Program-made: the position numbers and the translations under genes
Source of the DNA: Phaeodactylibacter sp.
Lineage (GTDB): Bacteria; Bacteroidota; Bacteroidia; Chitinophagales; Saprospiraceae
DNA length: 64,000 nt
NCBI RefSeq assembly: GCF_022763345.1
Contig: NZ_JALEGS010000014.1
Coordinates: 1 to 64,000, forward strand
Reading direction: 5' to 3'
Part shown: piece after piece, positions 52,077 through 60,992 of the stretch
How the letters are laid out: each line of letters begins with the position of its first letter
Position numbering within the stretch: position 1 is the first letter of the stretch
Notes under the pieces: model-generated
Seen by the model: only the letters and a program-made list of their open reading frames with translations
What the model was told of the DNA's origin: nothing
Database searches by the model: none

Positions 52077-52820
52077 TCACCCAATAAAGCCAGATGCGGA
52101 TAAAGCCCGGGCAAGTTCAGCCGCCGGCTCCAGCGCATCTGGCTTTCCCACATCCAGCCATTGCGAATGCTCGTGCCGAAAGCCGGCTACCTTTGCGCTG
52201 CGGGCGGCATTCAGATAAACGTCTATAATTGAAAAGGCTTCCTGCTCCGGCATGTAATCAAACAGCCGCGGGTGGAGATACTGTATCCCGCTAAAGGCCA
52301 ATGCTGTGGTGGAAGGTACCACTCTGCTGATTTTTTCTGCCCCCGTTTTGGCATTTTTCCAGCCACTGAGCAATCCCTCTTCATCAAAAAGGAGGTAACG
52401 CGAGGTCTTCCGGTCCCGCACTGCCAAAGTAGCAAGTGCTCCACTAGCGTCATGGGCGCGCCGCAAAGTGTGCAGGTCAAGATCGGTCAGAATATCCGCA
52501 TTGTGCACCAAAAAAGAATCTCCGCCCTGTAGCCACTTTGCAGCCTTGCGCAGGCCGCCCCCTGTGTCCAGCAATTGCTCCCTTTCATCGGAAATATGAA
52601 TAATCGCCCCGAAATTATTATTCCTTTGCAGAAAATCTTCGATCTGATCGGCAAAGTGATGAACGTTAACGACCACTTCCTCATACCCGAAAGCCAGAAG
52701 GCGGCGCAAAGCGATTTCCAGCAGTGGGTACCCTCCAACTTCCACAAGCGCTTTCGGGCGGTCATTGGTTAAAGGGCGGAGTCGGGTGCCAAGGCCGGCA
52801 GCGAAGATCATAGCTTTCAT
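52077..52820 (-). CDS. Sugar-1-phosphate nucleotidyltransferase (MurU-like)
   Basis: 247 residues. N-terminal nucleotide-binding motif MIFAAGLGTRLRPLT with PKALVEVGGYPLLE, then ISDEREQLLDTGGGLRKA and VHNADILTDLD. The short length without a C-terminal hexapeptide domain fits the MurNAc-1-phosphate uridylyltransferase / mannose-1-phosphate guanylyltransferase group (NDP-sugar synthesis). Which sugar cannot be told. It is divergent from lpxK by only 24 bp, so promoters must overlap the coding ends. Confidence 0.85.
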   Translation of the reverse strand: MKAMIFAAGLGTRLRPLTNDRPKALVEVGGYPLLEIALRRLLAFGYEEVVVNVHHFADQIEDFLQRNNNFGAIIHISDEREQLLDTGGGLRKAAKWLQGGDSFLVHNADILTDLDLHTLRRAHDASGALATLAVRDRKTSRYLLFDEEGLLSGWKNAKTGAEKISRVVPSTTALAFSGIQYLHPRLFDYMPEQEAFSIIDVYLNAARSAKVAGFRHEHSQWLDVGKPDALEPAAELARALSASGFIG

Positions 52821-52844
52821 GATAATTCTATTATTTTAGCCGCT

Positions 52845-53912
52845 ATGATACAAAAACAACTTGTACAGATTCTACTCGCCCCCTTTTCTTTGCTGTACGG
52901 CGTCGGTGTCAGTGCGCGGGACTTCCTGTACAAGCAGGGGCTGCTCAAGGGAGTGGAGTTTAATCTTCCGGTCATCTCCGTTGGCAATTTATCGGTTGGA
53001 GGTGCAGGAAAAAGCCCTCATATCGAGTACCTCATCCGATTGTTGAAGGACTACATCGACATCGCTACCCTAAGCCGGGGCTATGGCCGCAAGACCAAGG
53101 GGTACCTGGAAGTACACGCCGACATGACTGCCGAGCAGGCCGGTGACGAGCCCCTGCAGTTTAAGCGCAAGTTTCCGGAGATCATGGTCACCGTTTGTGA
53201 AAGCCGCACCTTTGCCATCCCCAAAATCATGATGGCCCGGCCCGAGACCAAAGCGATACTGCTGGACGATGCCTTTCAGCACCGGTCGGTGAAGCCCGGC
53301 ATGAATATCCTGCTCACCGAATACAGCCATCCCTTCACCCGGGACTACCTTTTGCCTGCAGGCCGGCTGCGGGAATGGCGCTCGGCTTACGAGCGGGCTG
53401 ATATCATTGTTGTCAGTAAGTGCCCGCCGCAGCTATCGGAGGAGGAACGGCAGGCCTTTACAACAGAAATTGCCCCACTGCCCCATCAGAAGTTGTACTT
53501 CTCGTATTACGATTACGGGCAGCCTTACTTCATTCTGAATCCACGTTACCGGTTGGAGTTTACGCCGGAACTGGAGGTGCTGCTGATTTCTGCTATTGCC
53601 CGGACGGACTACCTGCAAACTTACCTGGAGGAGCAGGTTGAACACATCAAAGCGATGGAATACGAAGACCATCATTACTTTACCAAATATGATGTGGGGC
53701 AGCTCAAAGCTAACTTTGACCGTATGGAGACCAACCGGAAGGTGATTCTTACCACCGAGAAAGACGCCATGCGCCTGCAGTTGCACCATCAATATATTAA
53801 GGAGCATCAACTGCCTGTTTTTGCCCTGCCGGTACAAGTGCGCTTCCACTTCGGTCAGGCTGCCGATTTTGACGAAACCATCCAACAATACCTCTTAAAT
53901 TTTCAGGTGTAG
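52845..53912 (+). CDS. lpxK: Tetraacyldisaccharide 4'-kinase
   Basis: 355 residues. N-terminal membrane-associated segment (ILLAPFSLLYGVGVSARDFLY), then P-loop VGNLSVGGAGKSPHIEYL, ATLSRGYGRKTKG, DDAFQHRSVKPGMNILL and DYLLPAGRLREWRSAYERAD. It phosphorylates the lipid A precursor at the 4' position at the inner membrane. First gene of a packed operon: the acyltransferase starts on the base after its stop. Confidence 0.95.
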   Translation: MIQKQLVQILLAPFSLLYGVGVSARDFLYKQGLLKGVEFNLPVISVGNLSVGGAGKSPHIEYLIRLLKDYIDIATLSRGYGRKTKGYLEVHADMTAEQAGDEPLQFKRKFPEIMVTVCESRTFAIPKIMMARPETKAILLDDAFQHRSVKPGMNILLTEYSHPFTRDYLLPAGRLREWRSAYERADIIVVSKCPPQLSEEERQAFTTEIAPLPHQKLYFSYYDYGQPYFILNPRYRLEFTPELEVLLISAIARTDYLQTYLEEQVEHIKAMEYEDHHYFTKYDVGQLKANFDRMETNRKVILTTEKDAMRLQLHHQYIKEHQLPVFALPVQVRFHFGQAADFDETIQQYLLNFQV

Positions 53913-55202
53913 ATGAACCCTGTCCTTTACCTTATTTATCAGTTCCTGAAGCTGCTTACCAAGATTTCCTTCCGGGTTTACTACCCTAATGCCACGAGGA
54001 TGAACCTGGACCGGTTGCGCTACCGGGGCGGCAGTATTTTGGTATCCAATCACCCCAATACCCTGCTCGACCCTCTCAATGCCGCCTGCCGGGTACCCAA
54101 AGTGGTGCATTTTCTGGCTAATGCCAGTCTTTTTCAGACCCCGTTTACCAATTGGTTTTTCAATACGTTCTACTGCATCCCGGTGGAGCGCCCTCAGGAT
54201 ACCAAGGGCAAGCCGATCAATAATGCCAACGCTTTCCGAAAGAGCCAGCAGTTTATCAACAAGGGCGGGTGCCTGTTTATAGCCCCCGAAGGTGGCAGCG
54301 ATATGGAACGGCGGGTGCGCTCTTTTAAGACCGGCACGGCACGTATTTTGCTTGGGGCAGCCGCTCAGGAGAACTTCGAGACGGATCTGAAAATCCTGCC
54401 CGTTGGGCTTACCTATGACCACCCGAACCGTTTCCGGTCCCGTATGACAGTCAATGCAGCGCCTCCGATTCTTGCACGGGATTACGCCGAAGCCTTCAAG
54501 GCAGACAGGGTTCAGGCCGCCCGGCAGCTTACGCATGATCTGGAGCAGGCCATCCGAGACCACACGATTGACACAAAAGATGAAGCCGAAGATACCATCA
54601 TACTACGGGCAGAAGAACTGCTAAGAAACAGCCACCCGCTGAAAGGCTCCGATCACTTCAGGCGTACGAAAATGTGGATCGAAGGTTTACGGAAGCAAGC
54701 GCAACAAGCTCCGGAGGCTTACCAGGCGTATGTAGAGCAGCAGCAAAGGTATTGGACTAAACTTATGGAAGCCCGGACTACCGACGAGGCTATAGCCAAA
54801 CGCCCCAGCCTGGCAGCTCTGATTTTCCTTATACTCGGAGCGCCTTTTGCGCTATACGGCTGGGTAAACAATTTACTCGCTGGTTATCTACCCAAACTGG
54901 CTTCTGAAAAACTTGACCTTTATATCGGCTACACTGCTTCGGTACAAATTCTGTGCGGATTGTTGTCCTTTCCTGTTTTTTATGCCCTGCAATCCTGGGC
55001 TATAGGCGCCTGGCTGGGGCGCACAGCGGGATGGCTCTACCTGTTGAGCCTTCCGCTCACCGGCTGGCTGTACCTGAAATGGCAACCGGTGGCCACGAAA
55101 TTCAAAAACCGGCAAAAGGCCAAAAGCATGAAGCACCTTGATGAAGTAAAGGCTGAGCGGGCCAAACTGCTGAAGGCTACCGTGCAATACCTTAACCCCT
55201 GA
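53913..55202 (+). CDS. PlsC-like 1-acylglycerol-phosphate acyltransferase
   Basis: 429 residues. The acyltransferase motifs are NHPNTLLD (H-x4-D block I) and FIAPEGGSDMERRVRSFKTG (block III with the EG). The C-terminal 150 residues add two or three membrane helices (SLAALIFLILGAPFALYGW and after). It likely acylates lysophospholipid or another glycerol phosphate at the membrane. It follows lpxK without gap and precedes the GT2 gene by 4 bp, an envelope-lipid operon. Confidence 0.88.
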   Translation: MNPVLYLIYQFLKLLTKISFRVYYPNATRMNLDRLRYRGGSILVSNHPNTLLDPLNAACRVPKVVHFLANASLFQTPFTNWFFNTFYCIPVERPQDTKGKPINNANAFRKSQQFINKGGCLFIAPEGGSDMERRVRSFKTGTARILLGAAAQENFETDLKILPVGLTYDHPNRFRSRMTVNAAPPILARDYAEAFKADRVQAARQLTHDLEQAIRDHTIDTKDEAEDTIILRAEELLRNSHPLKGSDHFRRTKMWIEGLRKQAQQAPEAYQAYVEQQQRYWTKLMEARTTDEAIAKRPSLAALIFLILGAPFALYGWVNNLLAGYLPKLASEKLDLYIGYTASVQILCGLLSFPVFYALQSWAIGAWLGRTAGWLYLLSLPLTGWLYLKWQPVATKFKNRQKAKSMKHLDEVKAERAKLLKATVQYLNP

Positions 55203-55206
55203 GCCT

Positions 55207-56322
55207 ATGGGCTACCCCGAAGCCATGGAACCCATACTGTTGGGCCTGTTTCTGGCTGCCACCTTTGTGCAGCTTTTGTATTGGCTGGGTTTGTTTTCGA
55301 GGCTTGCGCTGTACCGGCAGCCACCGCCGCCCAAAGTACCTCCGGAGCCCGTATCCATTATCATTTGCGCTCATAACGAGGCAGAGAACCTCCGGCAGAA
55401 CCTCCCCCTTTTCCTGGCTCAGGACTACCCTGATTTCGAGGTCCTGGTTGTAAATGATGCTTCTACGGATAATTCTTTAGAAATTCTTTTGGAATTTAAA
55501 AGAAAAAATCCCAACTTGCGCGTAGCTAATCTTACAACCAAAGTAAGTCGTGGGAAAAAAGCAGCCTTAAGCAAGGGCATTAAAGCTGCAAAACATAGCA
55601 TTCTTCTACTTTCCGACGCCGATTGTCGACCCGTTAGCTCCAAATGGCTGGAGCACATGCAAGCATTCATACGGGATAGGGTCGAAATAGGCTTAGGATA
55701 CAGCCCTTACATTCGTGAGAAAGGCATATTAAATGCCGCCATCCGCTTTGAGACGGTTTATTCTGCTGTCCAATATTCTTCATTCGCATTCGTTGGGATG
55801 CCCTACATGGGAGTAGGGCGAAATTTGATTTATCGCAAACACTTGTATCGTGAGGCAGGTGGTTTCGATGATCACATGGACGTGACCTCCGGTGACGATG
55901 ATTTGTTCATCAACGCTGTGGCTACGCCATACAATACCCGGGTGATCCTTTCGCCCGAAGCATTCGTCTTTTCCAGAGCCAAAAGTAGTTGGAGAGGCTA
56001 CTATCGCCAGAAATCGAGGCATTTATCAACTGGTACCCGGTACCGCCCGGTGCATCAGCTTTTGCTGGGCGCACTGTCAGCGAGCCACTTTGGGCACTAT
56101 GTTTTTGGTCTTGCCTTGATCCTATTTCACAATTTGGAAACCATCGTATTCATTAACTATCTGGTACGGATAGTGGTGGTTACGGCGATGTACGGCCTCA
56201 TTACGAGAAAGCTTCGAGACCCCTCACTTGTGTTTTGGGTTCCCTTGTTCGATGCGTTGTTCATCCTGTACTACCTGATATTCGCGCCAGCCCTTTTCAA
56301 AAAAAAGGAACCATGGACATAG
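55207..56322 (+). CDS. Membrane glycosyltransferase, family 2
   Basis: 371 residues. One N-terminal helix (EPILLGLFLAATFVQLLYWL), a GT-A domain with SIIICAHNEAENL, VLVVNDASTDNS, LLSDADCRP, SGDDDLF, and a QxxRW-like QKSRHLSTG, then three C-terminal helices. It transfers sugar from a nucleotide donor on the cytoplasmic face. The start could be 55207 or the ATG at 55225. About bases 55450-55900 are markedly AT-richer than the ends (23 G/C of 60 in 55501-55560; 34 of 60 in 55321-55380). The stop overlaps the sigma-factor start. Confidence 0.88.
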   Translation: MGYPEAMEPILLGLFLAATFVQLLYWLGLFSRLALYRQPPPPKVPPEPVSIIICAHNEAENLRQNLPLFLAQDYPDFEVLVVNDASTDNSLEILLEFKRKNPNLRVANLTTKVSRGKKAALSKGIKAAKHSILLLSDADCRPVSSKWLEHMQAFIRDRVEIGLGYSPYIREKGILNAAIRFETVYSAVQYSSFAFVGMPYMGVGRNLIYRKHLYREAGGFDDHMDVTSGDDDLFINAVATPYNTRVILSPEAFVFSRAKSSWRGYYRQKSRHLSTGTRYRPVHQLLLGALSASHFGHYVFGLALILFHNLETIVFINYLVRIVVVTAMYGLITRKLRDPSLVFWVPLFDALFILYYLIFAPALFKKKEPWT

Positions 56323-56966
56323 CAGTACAAAACCCAACCCAAAAGCAGACGACAACCTCTTCCACAAACGACGACTACAGCATCGTCAAGGCAGCCATCC
56401 GCGGCAATCAGCGCGCTTACGAAACGCTGATGAACCGCTACCGCACGCCGATTTACCACATGATGCTGAAGATGGTCAACAACCGCGAGGATGCCGACGA
56501 TTTGACAATCGAAGCCTTTGGCAAGGCTTTTTCCAAGCTTTCCAGCTACGTGCCCCGCTACGCATTCAGCACCTGGCTGTTCCGCATTGCCATTAATAAT
56601 GGTATTGATCACATTCGCCGCAAGCGCCTGCAAATCCTTTCCATCGATGAACCAATGGACGGCGACAACAGCAGCGATTACTCCAGCAACATCCCGTCCT
56701 ACACCCTGGACCCGGAGCAGGAGATCATCCGCAATCAGCGCCTTGGCCTAATGCGGGAACTGCTCGGCCACCTCAGCCAGAAGTACCGCCTGATGATAGA
56801 ACTGCGCTACTTCGAGGAAATGAGCTACGAAGAAATCAGCACCGAGCTCGATATTCCGCTCGGAACGGTGAAAGCCCAGCTTTTCCGTGCCAAGGAAGTC
56901 CTGAGCAACCTACTCAACCAACCCGGCGCCGGCGCCTACATCGACCAGGTGCGTCAGCGTGCCTAA
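56313..56966 (+). CDS. ECF-type sigma factor (sigma-70 family)
   Basis: 217 residues. The ATG at 56313 lies inside the GT2 gene's end (overlap of 10 bases). Region 2: AYETLMNRYRTPIYHMMLKM, REDADDLTIEAFGKAF, and FSTWLFRIAINNGIDHIRRK. Region 4: LMIELRYFEEMSYEEISTEL and GTVKAQLFRAKEVL. It directs RNA polymerase to alternative promoters. No anti-sigma gene with a clear signature follows; the next gene (57099) is a one-helix membrane protein 130 bp away behind a terminator. Coupling to lpxK/GT2 suggests an envelope-linked regulon. Confidence 0.9.
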   Translation: MDIAVQNPTQKQTTTSSTNDDYSIVKAAIRGNQRAYETLMNRYRTPIYHMMLKMVNNREDADDLTIEAFGKAFSKLSSYVPRYAFSTWLFRIAINNGIDHIRRKRLQILSIDEPMDGDNSSDYSSNIPSYTLDPEQEIIRNQRLGLMRELLGHLSQKYRLMIELRYFEEMSYEEISTELDIPLGTVKAQLFRAKEVLSNLLNQPGAGAYIDQVRQRA

Positions 56967-57028
56967 GCAGGGGATTGCCCCCTGTTCGCGAAGATCCCCT
57001 GCCGTGCAGTAACCTTACTGTGCGGCAG
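56967..57028 (+). terminator. Two overlapping hairpins after the sigma factor
   Basis: First GCAGGGGAT (56967-56975) / ATCCCCTGC (56994-57002), perfect. Second CTGCCGTGCAGTAA (56999-57012) / TTACTGTGCGGCAG (57015-57028), 12 of 14 paired. They share bases, so only one can form at a time. A T-poor tail follows. Confidence 0.6.
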
Positions 57029-57098
57029 GTAATTTCCCAATTTCTTCGCCCTTTCTAACCCTAATAAGGTCGTATCTTCAAGGCATAATGCCTAAAGT

Positions 57099-57674
57099 AT
57101 GACCGCATTCAAGACAATACTAAGTCAGGTTTTATTGGAAGTGCCCGCCGTGGTGCTGGCTGTTTTTCTGGCTCTCGCTGTCAACAACTGCAATGAGGAG
57201 CGTAAACAGGAGGCCGCTGCAGCAAAAACGATGGAGGCTATCCTTCTTGAAGTAAAACAAAACCGATCGGCACTCGAAAACAACCTTAAAGATAACCGGT
57301 TGAGAAGCCAACAGCTTTCTGCCGCCAGAGACACCATCAAATTGAAGGGCACCGCAGATGGCATCGATCTGGAACTAGGCTACGACCAAACTTTCCTGAG
57401 CCGGGCCGCTTGGGAAATGGCTCAGATTACCGGAGCAACGCAACATTTTGCCCCCGAACTGGTGCAGCAGCTTTCCCTGCTTTATGATTTGCAAAACATG
57501 TACCTGGAGCAGGGCAATCAGTTCCTTCAGCAAATTGCTACCGTAGACTTTTATCAGGCTGCAGACCACCCTAAGGCTCAGTTGGATGCTACATTAGGAC
57601 TCATTCACCTGGCTGAAGCTATTGGGCAGTCTACCCTGGAGCAGTACAACAATTTCCTGAAGACTTACCAGTAG
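57099..57674 (+). CDS. DUF6090-like one-helix membrane protein
   Basis: 191 residues. One membrane helix near the start (LEVPAVVLAVFLALAVNNCNEERK), then an alpha-helical, probably periplasmic, part. The VFLALAVNN(C)NE junction resembles the DUF6090 family of Bacteroidota, where W usually replaces C. Function unknown. It stands alone between the hairpins and dnaB. No sign that it is an anti-sigma factor. Confidence 0.65.
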   Translation: MTAFKTILSQVLLEVPAVVLAVFLALAVNNCNEERKQEAAAAKTMEAILLEVKQNRSALENNLKDNRLRSQQLSAARDTIKLKGTADGIDLELGYDQTFLSRAAWEMAQITGATQHFAPELVQQLSLLYDLQNMYLEQGNQFLQQIATVDFYQAADHPKAQLDATLGLIHLAEAIGQSTLEQYNNFLKTYQ

Positions 57675-57771
57675 TCCTGCTTGGGTTTTTTCCACATTTT
57701 TTCTTTGGTTACCAACAGCTCTTCTTAGCAATAAGTGAAAGGGGTTCGCCCCGTTTGTGCACAGAATGCCT

Positions 57772-57779
57772 TAGCTTTG
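57772..57779 (+). promoter_or_regulatory. -7 promoter box of dnaB
   Basis: TAGCTTTG matches TAnnTTTG exactly, 30 bp before the ATG at 57810. Confidence 0.5.
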
Positions 57780-57809
57780 TAAGCTGCAAAAAAAACAGCA
57801 CAGCAAAAT

Positions 57810-60356
57810 ATGGCGGGCGACAAATACCAGGATGGCAATAAGCCAGCCTACCGAAAAGGCGGGCGGCAGAAAAAGGAAGAACTTTCCAACTTCGTGTTCG
57901 GAAAGGTGCAGCCACAGGCCGTGCCCCTGGAGGAAGCCGTGCTGGGCGCCATTATGCTGGATAAGGAAGCCCTCACCGTGGTCCTTGATATTTTACGGGC
58001 CGAAAGCTTTTACCTCGATGCCCATCAGCTGATTTACAAAGCCATGATGCGGCTGTTTGAGAAATCGCAGCCCGTTGACCTGCTAACCGTCACGGAAGAA
58101 CTGAAGAAAACCAGCGACCTGGAAGCCGCCGGCGGCCCCTACTACCTCATTGAGCTGACTAATAAAGTCGCTTCCGCCGCCAATATCGAATACCACGCTC
58201 GTATCATTGCTCAGAAATTCGTGCAGCGGGAGCTCATCACCGTATCCACCAAAATCATCACCGACGCCTACGAAGACTCCACAGATGTTTTTGAATTGCT
58301 GGATGATGCCGAGCAGGGGCTTTTTTCCATTGCTCAGCAGAATATGAGCCGGGGCGTGGAGAGCATGTCCTCCCTTGCCGCCAAGGCCCAGAAGCAAATG
58401 GAAGAGCTGCGCAAGAAGGAAGATGGCCTGACCGGAGTGCCTTCCGGCTTTACCGACCTGGACCGCCTGACGTCCGGCCTGCAGCGGTCAGATTTGATCA
58501 TTTTGGCGGCGCGTCCGGGCATGGGTAAATGCCTGGGCAAAGGCACTAAGGTGCTGATGTACGATGGCAGCCTAAAGAAAGTAGAGGACGTGGTGCCCGG
58601 CGACCTGCTCATGGGTGACGATTCTACCCCGAGGCGTGTCCTGACGATTGCAAGAGGCCGGGAACGGATGTACTGGATCCGGCAAAACAAGGGTAAGGAT
58701 TACCGGGTGAACGAAAGCCATATCCTTTCCCTGAAGAAGAGCCGTCAGGAAGGTAAAGGGGAGCGTGGCAGCATTCTTGATATTTCGGTAAGAGACTACC
58801 TGGCAAAGTCTGCTAAATTCCAGAGTAATTACAAAGGCTATAAAGTTGCCGTCGACTTTCAGGAACAGGCGGTTCCACTTCCCCCCTATTTTCTGGGGCT
58901 TTGGCTGGGTGATGGGTCTTCCTACAAAAGCAACATCATCAATCAGGATGAGGAGGTAGTTGCCTATTTGGAGGAACTGGCTCAGGCAAAAGGGCTGGAG
59001 CTGGTCACTTACAAGCAGGAAGGAAAATGCCCGGAACACCGGATCAGCAACCGGGCAGAAGGCCGGCATGGGTACAGTATTCAGGGCGTACTCCGGGAAA
59101 TGGAGGTACTGCAAAATAAACATATTCCACAAGCCTACCTTATCAATAGCCGTCAAAAGCGGCTGGAGTTGCTGGCCGGGCTGATTGACAGCGACGGGCA
59201 CTATCTCGCGCAGTCCAATGGGTATGAAATCACTCAAAAGAATGAAGACCTGGCCCGGCAAATCAAATTCCTCTGCGACAGCCTTGGCTACCGGGTGAGC
59301 TTCAAGCCCAAGCAAGCGGTCATCAGCAGCATCGGCTATGAATCTACCGTTTACCGGCTCCGGATTTATGGCAATCTGGATGAAGTGCCGGTCAAAGTGG
59401 AGCGCAAACAAGCCGCCCCGTGGAAGAGCCTGGTCAACTGGCAAGTCACCGGTATTCAGGTGGAGTACGACAAAGTAGACGATTACTACGGTTTTGAGAT
59501 TGACGGCAACCGGCGCTTCTTGTTGGAAGATATGACCGTCACGCATAATACCGCCTTTACCCTCTCTCTGGCCCGAAACGCCGCCATGACCTTCAAAAAA
59601 GCAGTCGCCTTTTTCTCTCTGGAGATGTCTGCCCTGCAGCTCGCTCAGCGTATCATTGCGATGGAAGCGGAGATCTCCGGTATGAAAATGCGGAACGGGC
59701 AGTTGGAGGACTACGAGTGGGAACAGCTCAATGCAGCCCTCGAACGGGTCAGCGAAGTCCCCATCTACATTGACGACACGCCGGGCATCAACGTCTTCGA
59801 GCTCCGGGCCAAATGCCGCCGCCTGAAGATGCAGCACGACATCGACCTGATCGTGATCGACTACCTGCAGCTGATGAGTGGCGGCGGGGACAATCAGCGC
59901 GGTAACCGGGAACAAGAGGTCAGTGCCATCTCCCGTGCCCTCAAAGGCCTGGCAAAAGAACTTAACGTGCCGGTCATCGCCCTTTCTCAGCTGAGCCGTG
60001 CGGTAGAGACCCGCGGGGGCAGCAAACGGCCGCAGCTGTCGGATTTGCGTGAGAGCGGAAGCATCGAGCAAGACGCTGATATTGTGGCGTTTATATATAG
60101 ACCAGAATACTATGATATCCTAGAAGACGAGGAAGGCATGTCCCTCAAAAACGTAGCCGAACTGATTGTCGCCAAGCACCGGCATGGTGCCCTGGAAACC
60201 GTCCGCATGCGCTTTGAAGCCGAGTTCGCGCGCTTTTCCGACCTCGATGACCCTGACTTTGGCGACCTGCCCGGGGATACCTTTGGGGACCCACAGGCGC
60301 CCAACATCATCACCCGGCCTTCTAAGATGAATGATGATGAGGATATCCCGTTTTAG
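57810..60356 (+). CDS. dnaB: Replicative DNA helicase DnaB with intein
   Basis: 848 residues, 508 after removal of the intein. N-terminal DnaB domain (QAVPLEEAVLGAIMLDKEAL) and RecA-type domain. The Walker A motif is split: ARPGMGK | intein | TAFTLSLARNAA. After the insert come FFSLEMSALQLAQRI, Walker B LIVIDYLQLMSGGG, the H/R-finger region IALSQLSRAVETR and SDLRESGSIEQDADIV. It unwinds DNA at the fork as a hexamer. Without protein splicing the ATP site could not form. Confidence 0.95.
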   Translation: MAGDKYQDGNKPAYRKGGRQKKEELSNFVFGKVQPQAVPLEEAVLGAIMLDKEALTVVLDILRAESFYLDAHQLIYKAMMRLFEKSQPVDLLTVTEELKKTSDLEAAGGPYYLIELTNKVASAANIEYHARIIAQKFVQRELITVSTKIITDAYEDSTDVFELLDDAEQGLFSIAQQNMSRGVESMSSLAAKAQKQMEELRKKEDGLTGVPSGFTDLDRLTSGLQRSDLIILAARPGMGKCLGKGTKVLMYDGSLKKVEDVVPGDLLMGDDSTPRRVLTIARGRERMYWIRQNKGKDYRVNESHILSLKKSRQEGKGERGSILDISVRDYLAKSAKFQSNYKGYKVAVDFQEQAVPLPPYFLGLWLGDGSSYKSNIINQDEEVVAYLEELAQAKGLELVTYKQEGKCPEHRISNRAEGRHGYSIQGVLREMEVLQNKHIPQAYLINSRQKRLELLAGLIDSDGHYLAQSNGYEITQKNEDLARQIKFLCDSLGYRVSFKPKQAVISSIGYESTVYRLRIYGNLDEVPVKVERKQAAPWKSLVNWQVTGIQVEYDKVDDYYGFEIDGNRRFLLEDMTVTHNTAFTLSLARNAAMTFKKAVAFFSLEMSALQLAQRIIAMEAEISGMKMRNGQLEDYEWEQLNAALERVSEVPIYIDDTPGINVFELRAKCRRLKMQHDIDLIVIDYLQLMSGGGDNQRGNREQEVSAISRALKGLAKELNVPVIALSQLSRAVETRGGSKRPQLSDLRESGSIEQDADIVAFIYRPEYYDILEDEEGMSLKNVAELIVAKHRHGALETVRMRFEAEFARFSDLDDPDFGDLPGDTFGDPQAPNIITRPSKMNDDEDIPF
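58530..59549 (+). mobile_element. Intein with LAGLIDADG homing endonuclease in dnaB
   Basis: 340 codons (residues 241-580). Begins with Cys (CLGKGTKVLMYDGSLKKVED), has a splicing block B-like RVNESHILSL, LAGLIDADG-type motifs LGLWLGDGSS and LLAGLIDSDGH, block F DDYYGFEIDGNRRF and ends VTHN before a Thr (first residue of the C-extein). All splicing residues (Cys1, His-Asn, Thr+1) and both endonuclease motifs look intact. The site is the P-loop position known for DnaB inteins. Confidence 0.95.
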
Positions 60357-60448
60357 TTAAGATTGAGCAGCTGACAATAAAAACACACCTAAACCTGTCT
60401 TAGTACCAGGTACAAAACCACATCCCTATTACTTAATGGTGTAGCATT

Positions 60449-60931
60449 ATGAAGGCAGAACAGAGCGTCCCAACCCTCTTATCGTTACTGCACACCTCGA
60501 AAAGAACGATCCTTTTCCTGGCAGTAGCTTTTGTCTTTTTCCCGGGCTGCAACAAAACTGCAGATTTTGAGGATTTAGATCTTTTGACTCAGAAGGACTG
60601 GCACCTCACTTCAAGGGTGCAAGGTGGCATAGCCTTAACCGATGATTGTGATTTGGATGACGTATTGGTCTTCACAGACGCGACCGATTTCGATTATAAT
60701 TTCGGTGACCTAATCTGCGGTGACAGCAGCTTCGTCAAAGATGCTGACACCTGGAAAATCATAGATGACTTTACTGTATTAAGAATGAAGTATAGACTTC
60801 AGGGTAATGGGACAGGTACCATCATTGAGTATTGGAAAATACTCGAGCTCAATGACACCTTGCTCCTGGTAGAGGATGCATTAGCTGAAGGGAATGATCA
60901 GGTGCCTGAAATCCGAACTTATCAGCATTGA
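60449..60931 (+). CDS. Lipocalin-like lipoprotein, unknown function
   Basis: 160 residues. Hydrophobic signal with lipobox-like FVFFPGC. The mature part (QKDWHLTSRVQGGIA, DCDLDDVLVF, DTWKIIDDFTVLRM, TIIEYWKILELNDTLLLV) looks like a short lipocalin-like beta-barrel lipoprotein, a common Bacteroidota type. Ligand unknown. 61 bp before the next gene, same strand. Confidence 0.65.
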   Translation: MKAEQSVPTLLSLLHTSKRTILFLAVAFVFFPGCNKTADFEDLDLLTQKDWHLTSRVQGGIALTDDCDLDDVLVFTDATDFDYNFGDLICGDSSFVKDADTWKIIDDFTVLRMKYRLQGNGTGTIIEYWKILELNDTLLLVEDALAEGNDQVPEIRTYQH

Positions 60932-60992
60932 TCAAAGCTAAGAGCTGTCCTTCAGATCGCTCTAAGAACATATCGTATAAACCCCTGTCATT

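Noticed and set aside
57099..57674. Anti-sigma factor for the ECF sigma at 56313
   Set aside because: Although it has one membrane helix, there is no zinc-binding or FecR-like motif, and a double hairpin separates the genes.
58572..60071. A 499-codon open frame antisense to dnaB and its intein
   Set aside because: It mirrors the G/C codon pattern of dnaB, has no recognisable domain, and crosses the intein boundary.
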